Numbered from the stretch's first letter, positions 1-8,993 are shown. The stretch: DNA of 64,000 bases from Nothopassalora personata (GCA_033816765.1 CM066287.1:5766001-5830000), one strand, 5' to 3'. Translations and numbers: made by a program. The notes: generated by a model not told the origin, from the letters alone.

Positions 1-878
1 TCTGTCTTCTTGTTCTTAAGTTTTTTATAAGGAGATAGACCTTATCTCCCTTTTTTAGTAGAGGTGCCATTTTTCTCGTGTCCTACCGTTATTAAGATAG
101 TTTTCGTTATACATCTTCGATCGCCTTGCGTGTTTCTTTATGTACTTCCTTAAGAGTATCCGTCGTTACGATTACTCTCTCGGCCTGTAGATGGGATCTA
201 GGTGTTCCGAATAGGTTAGGATCTTTACTAAAGTTCGCATAAAATAGCGTCGTTAAAGTTATCTCCGATTTGTAGTTGTTTAGTGCAATCTGCGCCATTA
301 GTAGTAATGAAACCCAGTTGTCTTATGCATAGTTAATGTAGTGTCGTAGGTATTGTTCTAGCGTTTAATTCATCCTTTCGGTTTGTCCGTCTATCTCCGG
401 ATAATATACTGTTAATAGCTTATATTTAATTCCGATCGTTTCTATAAGCGTCTTCTAGTAGTTTAATGTAAATAGCTTGTCTCTGTCCGTTATAAACGCT
501 TAAGGGAATCCATAGAATCGGATAAGTCTATCTAGTACGAGGTATCCGAGCTACTCTACATTATACGTTTCTAATGTAGGAATAAAGTATACGTATTTCG
601 TAAGTCTATTAATCATAACTAGTATTATGTCGTATGGTTGTTTCGTAACTTGATCTCTTAACGGTGGGAGTTTCGTAATAAAGTCTATTATAACTTCGTC
701 CTATGGTTTCGTCGGTAGTGTCCTAAACTGTAGGTGACCGTATTTTACATGTCTCGTAGCCTTGTTTCGTTAGTAGTGTACGCATTGTTTAATGTAGCGT
801 AACACCTTAAGTCTTATCTATAGAAAGGAGAAACTGCGCTGTATTAGGTCCATAGTTTTTGAAGTTCTAGGGTGTCTA
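1..878 (-). pseudogene. RIP-decayed Ty3/gypsy integrase fragment (element 3 type)
   Basis: The minus strand encodes the end of a retroviral-type integrase catalytic core and its following segment. The block QYLRHYINYA, a stop, then DNWVSLLLMAQIALNNYKSE is recognisable around 240-370. Its stops fall where the family has Gln, which is CAA/CAG turned into TAA/TAG. The longest clean stretch is 63 codons at 107-298. The sequence is AT-shifted, poor in CpA and rich in TpA. It equals 10776-11653 inside element 3 and is not a functional gene. Confidence 0.85.
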
Positions 879-1039
879 TGACACGGACAAGACAGCAACA
901 GGGCGCAAACGTGTATTAGCCTTAGTATCGAGTAAGTTCTACGAAGAAGAGAAGTAAGAAGTCGCGAGAAGCGCGTGATAAGATCGGGCCCGAGGTCACG
1001 TGACACCGAAGTGCGTCTGTGCAAAGGTAAACCGTGACA
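879..1039 (-). repeat. 3' LTR of small element, copy A
   Basis: 161 bp, TG...CA ends, matches 1995-2155. It is 3' with respect to element orientation, because the polypurine tract is at its inner edge. Confidence 0.9.
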
Positions 1040-1163
1040 CCACCCCCCCTCTCAAACCGCCGTACGCCCTCGTACGCGTGAATCAATCGCAATGGGGTAT
1101 ATCCATCGCCATTACCCAATTCAATCCAATCCAATGTATATCTTGCCGCAGCAAGCCTTAAGC

Positions 1164-1627
1164 GAAGACAGTATCACACCGCAGTGTGCCTTGTGTCCAC
1201 CAACTGTATATCAAGCCTCAGCTTGCCTCAAGTTGTATCTGCGAAGACAGTATCACACCGCAGTGTGCCTTGTGTCCACCAACTGTATATCAAGCCTCAG
1301 CTTGCCTCAAGTTGTATCTGCGAAGACAGTATCACACCGCAGTGTGCCTTGTGTCCACCAACTGTATATCAAGCCTCAGCTTGCCTCAAGTTGTATCTGC
1401 AAAGACAGTATCACACCGCAGTGTGCCTTGTGTCCACCAACTGTATATCAAGCCTCAGCTTGCCTCAAGTTGTATCTGCGAAGACAGTATCTTCGTTACG
1501 ACGAAGAGAAACTAAGACTCTCTCTCTCGAAAAATACAAGCCTCAAGCGAAGACAGTATCACACCGCAGTGTGCCTTGTGTCCACCAACTGTATATCAAG
1601 CCTCAGCTTGCCTCAAGTTGTATCTGC
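1164..1627. repeat. 79-bp tandem repeat inside small element, copy A
   Basis: Units begin GAAGACAGTATC at 1164, 1243, 1322, 1401 (AAAGACAG variant), 1480 (a truncated, diverged unit) and 1549. A unit is 79 bp, one more than a multiple of three. The array is therefore open in several plus-strand frames at once, giving three overlapping 109-192-codon frames with permuted repeats of the same words. I take these as a by-product of the repeat and not as genes. Confidence 0.9.
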
Positions 1628-1912
1628 GCTCCGCCGGTGCTCCTCTTGCTGACGAGCCTGCTCAGCACCATCTCGGCCCTGAGTCTCGTCTTGTGTCTCT
1701 TGCGCCATCTTGCGCAGTCGTTCTACACCCTGGGTGTCGTCGAAATCCGGATTCCACTCTGACTCGTCTTCCACCTCACGTTGTCCTTCGGTTAGTGTGC
1801 CGTTCTGTCGTTGGCGCGCGTCGCGGAGGAACTTCTTCGTGAGTAGGTTAAGGTTCAGGTTGGGAATGAATTAGGATTCGTCTGCTCCGAGTGTCGTCTG
1901 GTTTGCGGCCAT
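1628..1912 (-). pseudogene. Remnant gag N-terminus of small element, copy A
   Basis: Reading leftward from an ATG at 1912-1910 the frame begins MAANQTTLGADES, hits one TAA at codon 14, then stays open through a charged Gln/Glu-rich stretch (about 80 codons) into the tandem repeat. Position and composition fit the start of a gag protein. The TAA could be a mutated CAA. No zinc knuckle or enzyme domain follows, so this is a leftover, possibly kept for RNA packaging. That last point is inference. Confidence 0.55.
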
Positions 1913-1983
1913 TCGGACTCGGTGTCGCACGCGCGTTTCTGTGCACACGTGGTCGGGGTGATCGCTTGCGGCGATCGAGCGCG

Positions 1984-1993
1984 GTAGAACTTA
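1984..1993 (-). promoter_or_regulatory. Self-priming primer-binding site, small element copy A
   Basis: Plus-strand GTAGAACTTA, one base inside the 5' LTR. Its complement TAAGTTCTAC lies in the LTR at 2049-2058, so the element's own RNA 5' end can fold back onto this site, as in Tf1. There is no sign of a tRNA 3'-end complement. Confidence 0.7.
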
Positions 1994-1994
1994 A

Positions 1995-2155
1995 TGACAC
2001 GGACAAGACAGCAACAGGGCGCAAACGTGTATTAGCCTTAGTATCGAGTAAGTTCTACGAAGAAGAGAAGTAAGAAGTCGCGAGAAGCGCGTGATAAGAT
2101 CGGGCCCGAGGTCACGTGACACCGAAGTGCGTCTGTGCAAAGGTAAACCGTGACA
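1995..2155 (-). repeat. 5' LTR of small element, copy A
   Basis: 161 bp, appears identical to 879-1039. It ends at the junction with LINE sequence at 2156. Confidence 0.9.
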
Positions 2156-2499
2156 GTTGTTACTAGTTCGAGTTTCGCCTTAGTCTCCGCCGCCGTCTTA
2201 TCTTATGCGAGGATAGTAGCATCGTCTATCCATCCTACTAATATAAGGCCTACCCTCGCCGTTTCTTTAAATAAGTCGGCATTAAAGATAATAAAAAGCG
2301 GTAGTAACAGCGGTAAGCCTTATGGTATGCCTACTAATATATCCGCCTCCGGTGCTATGTAGTCCGGTAGTCGAAGTGTAGTGCGTCTACCGCTAAGGAA
2401 GCTCGCTATCTAGCTAGCTATGTTACCGCCGAGTCGTCGCTTCTTAAGGTTATGAATTAATCGTTAGTAGGAGACGTAATCGAAAGCTCCCTTAATATC
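2156..2499 (-). pseudogene. LINE (Tad1/I-like) reverse transcriptase fragment, RIP-decayed
   Basis: The minus strand shows non-LTR reverse transcriptase landmarks in order: DIKGAFD (motif A, spanning the element 1 insertion point), GIP-stop-GLP (motif B, Gln codon lost) and a WIDD catalytic box near 2215-2235. Stops are TAG/TAA at positions normally Gln or Trp. The upstream part of the same frame resumes at 9215-9228 and then at 17580. The frame reads K-G-R-A-S-T-L-V-L-D-I-K-G-A-F-D when both insertions are removed. The part left of 2156 is replaced by the duplication junction. Confidence 0.85.
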
Positions 2500-2657
2500 T
2501 GTCACGGGTGAACGACGTGTACACTGAGGTTCTGTGTGGTATGCAATAAGTTCGATACAGAAGAAGGAGAAAACCGAGCGAAGCCCGGAACAAAGAAAAC
2601 GGAGTCAGGTCCGCACGGGCTCAGCCCGTGCCAAGATGCAAGGGCTCGCCCCTTACA
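2500..2657 (-). repeat. 3' LTR of element 1
   Basis: 158 bp, TGTCACGGG...CCTTACA on the plus strand, matching 9052-9209. Preceded by target duplicate ATATC. Confidence 0.95.
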
Positions 2658-2660
2658 TTA

Positions 2661-2676
2661 CCCCCCCTCTCCCCTC
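2661..2676 (-). promoter_or_regulatory. Polypurine tract of element 1
   Basis: Pyrimidine run CCCCCCCTCTCCCCTC on the plus strand (purine on the element strand), three bases inside the 3' LTR. It is the expected plus-strand DNA primer. The same ACCCCCCCTCTC core occurs in element 2 and the small element. Confidence 0.8.
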
Positions 2677-2912
2677 CGCCGCCTGCAGCGTCTCCTCCGC
2701 CTGCTTGTTGTCGCCGTCGAAGGCCGTGCCTTCATTGTCGGGTCCCGCCGTCGCTGTGTTGTGGTATTGTTGCCTAGGTGAGTGTGAGGTTTCGTGTTGT
2801 TACCCATGTGACAATGGCTATTGTCACATGTGAACAATAGGACTCCAGAATATATCTACCGGACAGCTTCCTCTTTTTTTTCTTTTTTTTTTGCTCGGCA
2901 ACCATTAAGCGA

Positions 2913-3790
2913 ATGTATGTGAACACACCCCTTGACAGCACCCTCCCTCCTCTTCCTCCACTAGCCCTATCACCTCCGCCCCTCTCTACGATCCCCTTCG
3001 CCCTCGATCCGATTCCTTCTCGCCGCGCTCCGACAGAAACTAACCGGATTCCAGCACCACCAACACAACAGCCTCCAAACACCACATCTTCAATCAATAC
3101 CATCAAGTAAGTCCGATTCTTTTGAGCCGGCCTCCGATGCTTTTTAACTGGTTTCCAGCAGAAAACATGCTCTACCACTGCCTGGAGTGCGCCAACTCTG
3201 GCCGCGATTGCGTGGGCCCTGCCGTAAGACGCCTGAGTCCGACGTTTTCCAGCCGGACTCCGCTCACAAACATCCGCAGGCCGCCAATCAAGTCCGCAGC
3301 TGCGACGAGTGCCGCCGCCTTCAGAAGCGCTGCCGCCCGCTGTGAGTCGCTCTCCGACCCCTTTCGACCGGACTCCGCTAACCCCCCACACTCAGCACTC
3401 TGCCACAAGGCGTACGCGGCCTGGACCCGTGCCGGCAACGCTTCCAAGGCGTAAGTCTCCGGCCTGCGATCGTTTTCCGTCGGCTAACGCCTGAAAAGCA
3501 CCAAACTCGACAATCTCAAGAAGGTCATCAAGGCTTGGCGCCCGCTCTCCAAGCTCGAGTCCGATGGTCTGCTGTCCGGGTAATTTCCACCGGTCTCCGA
3601 TTGAAAACCATCGCTAACCGTCTCTCAGTCCTGTGGCTGCTGAGGTCACTGGCTCCATGGAGGGAGCCATCAACGCGCAAGCTGGCTCGTAAGTGTTGCA
3701 CTCCGATTGAAAGACGTCGCTGACCGATCATTTTCCAGCGGCCCCGTCCCTCCTGCCCTCCGCCTTGGCACCCGCCGCGACATGTCTTGA
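2913..3790 (+). CDS. Antisense zinc-cluster-like gene carried in the 3' part of element 1
   Basis: Gene opposite to gag-pol. Intron-like segments with GT...AG ends sit at 3107-3158, 3224-3279, 3342-3395, 3451-3498, 3580-3628 and 3689-3738 (48-56 nt). The coding start is probably ATG 3167; the Pro/Ser-rich frame from ATG 2913 does not join in frame and may be leader. Residues 5-15 and 26-36 form two CX2CX6C motifs (CLECANSGRDC, CDECRRLQKRC). A basic, Trp-containing helical-looking segment follows (KLDNLKKVIKAW), then a short tail ending RRDMS at 3790. Exons 4 to 7 join in phase and exons 2 to 3 join in phase. The exon 3 to exon 4 join is one base out as I read it, so either that junction differs or the copy is frameshifted. 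Zn2Cys6-like DNA binding is possible but unproven. Confidence 0.62.
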
Positions 3791-4013
3791 GTGGTCTCCG
3801 GTGGTTTTCGCGCGGGCCGCGGTCGGGCCATCACAATGCTTTTGCCATCCCCGTATGGGGTGGGCCGGCCTCCGCTTCTTTTTGGTCGGGCCCCGCTGCC
3901 TTTTGGTGGCATGAATGAATGAAATTCTTTAAAACTTTTTCCTTTTCTCACGTGCTCTCAATCTGACTCCTGCTCCCAAACGCCTGTGCTCATGTCAACT
4001 GACCCGCAATCCG

Positions 4014-7000
4014 TCACTTACCTGTCGCCCTGCCCTTCTTCTTGACTTCCCATGCTTGCCTTGGTCCATCGTGCGTCATCGGGTTGCCGTGCTTTTTCTC
4101 AAAGTCGTCTGCTGCAGCTGTGTCCGCTAGATACTCCAATGGTTCCCACGTAGGCTTGTGGTATCCAGTCCATTTCACTAGGACTTCGCGTGCTTTGCCC
4201 CTCCCTTTCGCCTTGGTTCTGGCGCAGAGAATCTCCTCTACATGCCATTCCTCATGAGATTCAATGAGGATGGGGTCCGGCTGTTTGTCGTCGATCTCCT
4301 GTCCAGGCAACGGGTCTTGGCTTGCAGGTCGCAACAAGTCTGGGTGAAAGACCGGGTGGATTCCATCGGGGATCCCTGACAATCGGATGGACAGCGGTGA
4401 GATGACCTCCGCCACCGTGTACTTTGCGTGCTTATGGTCGATACTCTTCTTCGGCCGGGTCGTAGTGTAGTTCCTTAGATCCAGCCACACCTTGTCACCG
4501 ACCCGATAAATCGGCGCTGGCTTCCGATCTTTGTTGGCGCTCTCCTCTTGCTCCTGGGCGGAGTCCGCCATGCTCGCTTGGCACAGGTCCGTGATCTGCT
4601 GCATCCTTTCCACAAAGAGCGTTGCCCGTTTGGCGGCATCCAGCGACGAAGTCGTTGAGTCCGGCTGCAACTGGACGGGGAATGGCGCTTCGTAACCGTG
4701 GACGGCAAAGAAGGGGCTCATGCCTAGGCCCGCTTGGTACCGTCCGTTCAGCGCCAGCTGAGCGGTGGAGAGCCACTTTTTCCAATCGGACTGCTCGTGG
4801 TTGACATAATTCCGAAGGTACGCCTGCACTTCTTGGTTCAACCTCTCGGGCCCTCCGTCCGTTTGTGGGTGGTAGGCGGAGCTAAGTCTCTGCTTCACGC
4901 CGGTTAAACGACAGAATGTCTTCCAGAATGTGCTTGTCCAGTTCGTGCCTCTATCGCTCGTGATGGCCTTAGGAATCCCGTAGTATCTCACCCAGCAGTC
5001 CAGGAATCTCTCGGCGCAGTCCTCCGCTTTCATGGTGGACATCGCTTCCAAGACGACGGTCTTGCTCAGTCTGTCCTTGATTACCCACAAGCAAGTGTTT
5101 CCCTGCGACTCCGGCATGTCCGTCATGAAATCCATAGAGATCTCCTGGAAGAAACGATCGGGTACCGGTAAAGGCTGAAGGAGTCCATGCTTTTGCTCCC
5201 TCCATACCTTATTTCTCCCACAGTGATCGCAGTTCCTCAAGAACTGTCTCACGTGCCTTGACTGTAGAGGCCAGTAAAAGTTACGTCTCAAGATAGACGC
5301 TGTGGAGTCCCTGCCTGGATGGCCGTAGACCGGTGAATCATGAACGGACTGGATGAGCTTCGTCCGCAGGACATCGTTCTGCAATATCTCCGCGCCCGCC
5401 TCTTTGTAGTCGGCTTCCGTCGTTGCTGGGGCTCCCGGCACCCAGATTCTTCCGCGGTGCCGCAGGTGTCCGTTGTCGTCGATGCTGCAGTCACCGGCTT
5501 GTACCTTGAGCTTCACTTCGCTCGGGAGTGAACGCGCCCCGGTTCTTACTGCGTGGAGTACTGCCTGAAACGTGCTGTCTTCATCGGCGGTCTTCCTCCA
5601 GATCTCGTTCAATTCTGGATCTGTGAAGGGGCCCGATGATGCGCCCGGTGAGTCCGACGTTTTCTCGGTGGAGTCGACTCCGAATTGGGTGGCCATAATC
5701 TGGACCGATGAAACCATCGTAGCGGATGAAGGTGCATCTGCTACCACCTCGCCTCCCCCCCCTGGAGCCGGCCAATTGCGTATGGCATCCGGCCGCAAAA
5801 ACCTGCGAAAACGCGACAATTTGTCGTCCTGGCCGAGCGTATCCTGCTCCCTCCGTGACAATGCATCCGGCACAATTGCCTCGGCGCCCGGCCTGTATAC
5901 CAGGGTAAACTGAAACAACGCGATGTGCTCCACCCACCTGATCTGCCTCTCAGACAACTGCCTCTTTGTCATAAAGTACTCAAGGTTCTTGTGGTCCGTC
6001 CAAATTGTAAAGGGACCACACGTTTTCAGCTCGGGGGCCCACTCTTTGAGGCAGGAGACTACTGCGAGCATCTCTTTGTCATGGATGTCGTAGTTAATCT
6101 CAGCCTTATTCAGTTTCTTCGAGTAGAACCCTACCGGCTTCACTACCCCGTCCTTTTCTTGCAGGAGAGCGCCACCCAGGGCAAATCCACTGCAGTCCGT
6201 CTCCAAAAAGGTGGGAAGCTCCGGGTTCCAATGGGCCAGCACAGGAGCTTCACAGTACTTCTTCTTCAGGGCCTGAAAGGCGTCCTCCTGACGTTTCCCC
6301 CAGGAGAACGGCGTTTTCTTTCCCGTCAGCGACGTCAAGGGTTCGGCCAACTTCGAGTAGTTGGGGATGAACATCCTGTAGTAATTCGCGAACCCGAGGA
6401 AACGACGCACTTCTTTCTGAGTGACGGGCGTCTTCCAGTCCCGTACGGCATCCACCTTTTCCGGGTCTGGTCCCACCCCCTTTCCGTCGGCGTGGACGAT
6501 GAACCCTAGGTACTTGATCTTCTTCTGTGCGAACTCGCATTTACCTGGATCTAAGAACAGGCCTCCGTCCCAAAGCTTATGGAGAACGATGCGAACCTTC
6601 TTGAAGTGGTCCTCCTTCGACCCATCCGAGTAGATCACTACGTCATCAGCGTATGCAGAGGCGAAGTCGTCCAGGTGTTCCCGCAGCAAACTGTTAATAT
6701 ACCGTTGGAAAGTTGCCGGCGCCCCGGACAAACCAAACGGACACACCAACCACTCCCACAGGCCAAATCTCGTTCTAAACGCGGTCTTGTACTCCTCGCC
6801 TCTTGCCATCCGGAGATGGTGGAACGCGGCAACTACGTCCACCTTCGTCATCCATCTGGCTCCCGTTAGATTTCGGATGGTCTCCGGGATCAAAGGCAGC
6901 GGGTAGCGATCTTGCTTCGTAATCGCGTTCAGCGCCCTATAATCGCAGCAAAAGCGTAGTCCTCCTCCGGGCTTCTTCACAAACAGGACGGGGGCCGCCG

Positions 7001-8993
7001 CTTCTGAGGTGGAGGGACGGATGTATCCCTTGCGATGCAGCTCGGTTAGCGACTTGCGTAGCACCAGCAGCTCGTCTTTCGACATGCTATACAACGGTCC
7101 CCAGGGCAGTGGCTCCTGCGATCCGTCTGGTTTCGTCCGGATCTCGATCCTGTGGTCAAGTTCCCCACGATGGGGCGCGAGCTTGTCGGCTTCCCGCGTG
7201 GAAAAGAGTGGGATCATGTCCCAAAGTTCCGGAGGCAGCTTCATTTTGAGCTCCTCCCTCGTGGGCGGTTCCTTCTTGCTCAGGGCTTTCTTGATGTCCT
7301 CCACGGTTGCCGCGGCGATCGTAGCAAAACGTTCGCCCGCCTCGCGTTCTTTATGGTTGCGTCCTTCGGGCACCCATTTCTTTGCCAAACCGTGGTAGTA
7401 CCGGTGCTTTTCTGGCGCAGTTCGGATTTGATTGTGCGCTTTCCAAGGGTTCCCCAGAATCATCGGGAAGTCCAAGTCGGGCACGACGTATGCGTACACG
7501 ACCTCGTGGATGCCGGCGATTTCCATGTGGAAAGCAACTACTCCTTCAATCGAGTTTCGCATCGCTTTGGTGAACCCTGTAGCCTTGCGGCTCTCGTTGC
7601 TGACATACGTGAGACCGAGTCCTTTCGCTAGGTCTCCGTTAATTACAGCATAACACATGCATCCTTCATCGATAAGGGCAAACGTGCCGTAACTTTCGTT
7701 CAGGAGTACGTCGGTATATACAAGGTTCCCGTTCATAGAACTCTTGGCAGCGTTCCACCCCTTTACCAGTGCTTCTTTGTCTCCTGGTGCTGGCTTTCGC
7801 CCAGGAGCTAGTCTTTTCCCAAACCCGTCGTCTTCCAGGATCGGCGCAACTGAGGCTGCGTTGATCTTGGTGGGGTTGACTGCTGCGGCGTACGGACATT
7901 CCTTCACTCGATGCCCGCTCGCTCCGCAACGGAAACAGAGCTGTTCTTGGCGCCTTCGATCTCTCTCAGCGGTGTCGACCCATTTCGCTCTCTGCTTCCC
8001 CTTGTCCTCCTTCCGGTCTCCACGACTTCTAGAGCGGCCTCCGTTCGTTCGGGTTGGTGCCATGATGGTGTCACCATCATGGTCCACCCGGGTAACGGTA
8101 GGTCCCGCAAAAGAACGAGTGGTAACCGTGGTGGTCGCACTGGAGTCCTTGTTGTTGTCCTTCCACTTCTTGTGGGCTATTCTAAACTGGTCTGTGTCCT
8201 CGAGGTTGGTCATGATCCGCTTAACCTCCTCTGCGAACTCGTAGTAATCCTCCTTTTTCGGCATGGCTGCCGTATACATTCTGGCGGGATTCGAGAAGGT
8301 GTTGCGGAGGTAGCCGATCTTCGCGTCATTGCTCCAGTCTTCTCCGCCGGCGGTCAACAGGAGTCCGTCGAATTTCATCTGGTGATCGTGCCACGGTTGT
8401 CCGTTCACGTGTCTAATCTTGGTGAGTTGTTCTAGAGCCTTGGCGCGTTCGTTGCTATCGCCAAAGACCTTTTCGAGTTGCGCAAAGAAAGCAACGGGGT
8501 CCTTCCCAAGTTCACCGTCTCCCTTGTCCCAGAAGTGCCGCATCCTCGTGCGCTCCCTCGCTAGCAACGTGTCGTTGATCGCGTCCCAGTAGAATTCATT
8601 GGAGAGCGTCGGTTTCAGTGCGGAACGCACCCTGAAGGAACTTTTCAACCTTAGGAAGTAGTCCCTGAATGTTTCGGCTTTGCCATCCCATGAGGGCGGG
8701 TTCCAGCCTCTGGGACCCGACGGTTCTCCGCCGCTGCGCGGCGCGTTCGCGGCGGCATTCAGCGTCTGCAGCAACTGTCTCATTAGGTCACCAGTAGACG
8801 CGTCGTCCGGAACTGGTAGTGAGACTGCAGGGGTTGACTGACGTCGAGCGTCTTCCGACTCTTTCAAGGCGGCGCGCGTTGCAATCAGTTCGGCCTGCAT
8901 CTCTTCCTGTCGCTGGTACAATTGCTCGAGCATAAGCTGAAAATTTTCATTCGAGGCACCAACCCCGGGGTTCTCGCTACCCGACGACGCCAT
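4014..8993 (-). CDS. Gag-Pol polyprotein of element 1 (1659 aa)
   Basis: Single uninterrupted polyprotein starting at ATG 8993. Gag has an N-terminal coiled segment, a retrotransposon capsid-like region, and a CCHC knuckle CFRCGASGHRVKEC near residue 350. The protease-like region near residue 438 has DEG where DSG/DTG is usual, followed by the conserved ILGNPW. The reverse transcriptase has YADD near 781, followed by RNase H (FLETDCSGFALGGALL). The integrase has an HHCC zinc domain near 1220, then the D-D-E core (TSDRGTNW, YHPQTDGGPERLNQE). A chromodomain lies at about 1580-1640 (WHVEEIL...VLVKWTGYHKPTWEP). The order PR-RT-RH-IN-chromodomain defines a chromovirus. Gag and Pol share one frame as in Tf1, so their ratio must be set after translation. 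Confidence 0.97.
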   Translation of the reverse strand: MASSGSENPGVGASNENFQLMLEQLYQRQEEMQAELIATRAALKESEDARRQSTPAVSLPVPDDASTGDLMRQLLQTLNAAANAPRSGGEPSGPRGWNPPSWDGKAETFRDYFLRLKSSFRVRSALKPTLSNEFYWDAINDTLLARERTRMRHFWDKGDGELGKDPVAFFAQLEKVFGDSNERAKALEQLTKIRHVNGQPWHDHQMKFDGLLLTAGGEDWSNDAKIGYLRNTFSNPARMYTAAMPKKEDYYEFAEEVKRIMTNLEDTDQFRIAHKKWKDNNKDSSATTTVTTRSFAGPTVTRVDHDGDTIMAPTRTNGGRSRSRGDRKEDKGKQRAKWVDTAERDRRRQEQLCFRCGASGHRVKECPYAAAVNPTKINAASVAPILEDDGFGKRLAPGRKPAPGDKEALVKGWNAAKSSMNGNLVYTDVLLNESYGTFALIDEGCMCYAVINGDLAKGLGLTYVSNESRKATGFTKAMRNSIEGVVAFHMEIAGIHEVVYAYVVPDLDFPMILGNPWKAHNQIRTAPEKHRYYHGLAKKWVPEGRNHKEREAGERFATIAAATVEDIKKALSKKEPPTREELKMKLPPELWDMIPLFSTREADKLAPHRGELDHRIEIRTKPDGSQEPLPWGPLYSMSKDELLVLRKSLTELHRKGYIRPSTSEAAAPVLFVKKPGGGLRFCCDYRALNAITKQDRYPLPLIPETIRNLTGARWMTKVDVVAAFHHLRMARGEEYKTAFRTRFGLWEWLVCPFGLSGAPATFQRYINSLLREHLDDFASAYADDVVIYSDGSKEDHFKKVRIVLHKLWDGGLFLDPGKCEFAQKKIKYLGFIVHADGKGVGPDPEKVDAVRDWKTPVTQKEVRRFLGFANYYRMFIPNYSKLAEPLTSLTGKKTPFSWGKRQEDAFQALKKKYCEAPVLAHWNPELPTFLETDCSGFALGGALLQEKDGVVKPVGFYSKKLNKAEINYDIHDKEMLAVVSCLKEWAPELKTCGPFTIWTDHKNLEYFMTKRQLSERQIRWVEHIALFQFTLVYRPGAEAIVPDALSRREQDTLGQDDKLSRFRRFLRPDAIRNWPAPGGGGEVVADAPSSATMVSSVQIMATQFGVDSTEKTSDSPGASSGPFTDPELNEIWRKTADEDSTFQAVLHAVRTGARSLPSEVKLKVQAGDCSIDDNGHLRHRGRIWVPGAPATTEADYKEAGAEILQNDVLRTKLIQSVHDSPVYGHPGRDSTASILRRNFYWPLQSRHVRQFLRNCDHCGRNKVWREQKHGLLQPLPVPDRFFQEISMDFMTDMPESQGNTCLWVIKDRLSKTVVLEAMSTMKAEDCAERFLDCWVRYYGIPKAITSDRGTNWTSTFWKTFCRLTGVKQRLSSAYHPQTDGGPERLNQEVQAYLRNYVNHEQSDWKKWLSTAQLALNGRYQAGLGMSPFFAVHGYEAPFPVQLQPDSTTSSLDAAKRATLFVERMQQITDLCQASMADSAQEQEESANKDRKPAPIYRVGDKVWLDLRNYTTTRPKKSIDHKHAKYTVAEVISPLSIRLSGIPDGIHPVFHPDLLRPASQDPLPGQEIDDKQPDPILIESHEEWHVEEILCARTKAKGRGKAREVLVKWTGYHKPTWEPLEYLADTAAADDFEKKHGNPMTHDGPRQAWEVKKKGRATGK

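Larger units (their letters stand above)
879..2155 (-). mobile_element. Small non-autonomous LTR retroelement (TRIM-like), copy A
   Basis: A 1277-bp element with 161-bp LTRs (879-1039 and 1995-2155) that look identical and run TGACAC...GTGACA. Orientation is minus: a polypurine tract (plus strand ACCCCCCCTCTC, about 1042-1053) lies just inside the left LTR and a self-complementary primer site inside the right one. The interior holds a 79-bp tandem repeat and a remnant gag frame but no pol, so movement would need another element's enzymes. The flanks do not form a target duplication (GTCTA left, GTTGT right), unlike copy B. The interior keeps CpA sites, so it entered after the surrounding repeats were mutated. 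Confidence 0.88.
1..2156. repeat. Direct repeat copy A of 10776-12931 (about 2.16 kb)
   Basis: Bases 1-2156 match 10776-12931 at a constant offset of 10,775, with no difference seen where I compared them by eye; all open frames in the two copies are identical. The repeat joins a decayed integrase fragment of element 3 (1-878) to a complete small LTR element (879-2155). The left limit is the window edge, so the true length is unknown. Left of the small element both copies carry GTCTA. Right of it copy A continues into LINE sequence (GTTGT) while copy B continues into element 3 (GTCTA). This is what a tandem-duplication junction would look like. Confidence 0.93.

Noticed and set aside
1164..1627. 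The repeat array as a possible CRISPR
   Set aside because: Units are directly abutting with no unique spacers, the organism is a eukaryote, and the array lies inside an LTR element.
1092..1762. Three overlapping 109-192-codon plus-strand frames of repeated peptide words (also at 11867-12537)
   Set aside because: They arise because a 79-bp tandem repeat is open in all three frames. The peptide words are frame permutations of one DNA unit inside a non-autonomous element.
2774..3391. 205-codon minus-strand frame downstream of element 1 gag-pol
   Set aside because: Arg/Gly-rich complement of the Pro-rich antisense leader. It crosses the well-formed plus-strand introns and has no motif.
5925..6509. 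Long plus-strand frames opposite element 1 gag-pol (for example 194 codons here, 166-174 codons at 7744-8435)
   Set aside because: They are antisense shadows of a GC-rich coding sequence. Unlike 2913-3790 they have no motifs or splice structure.
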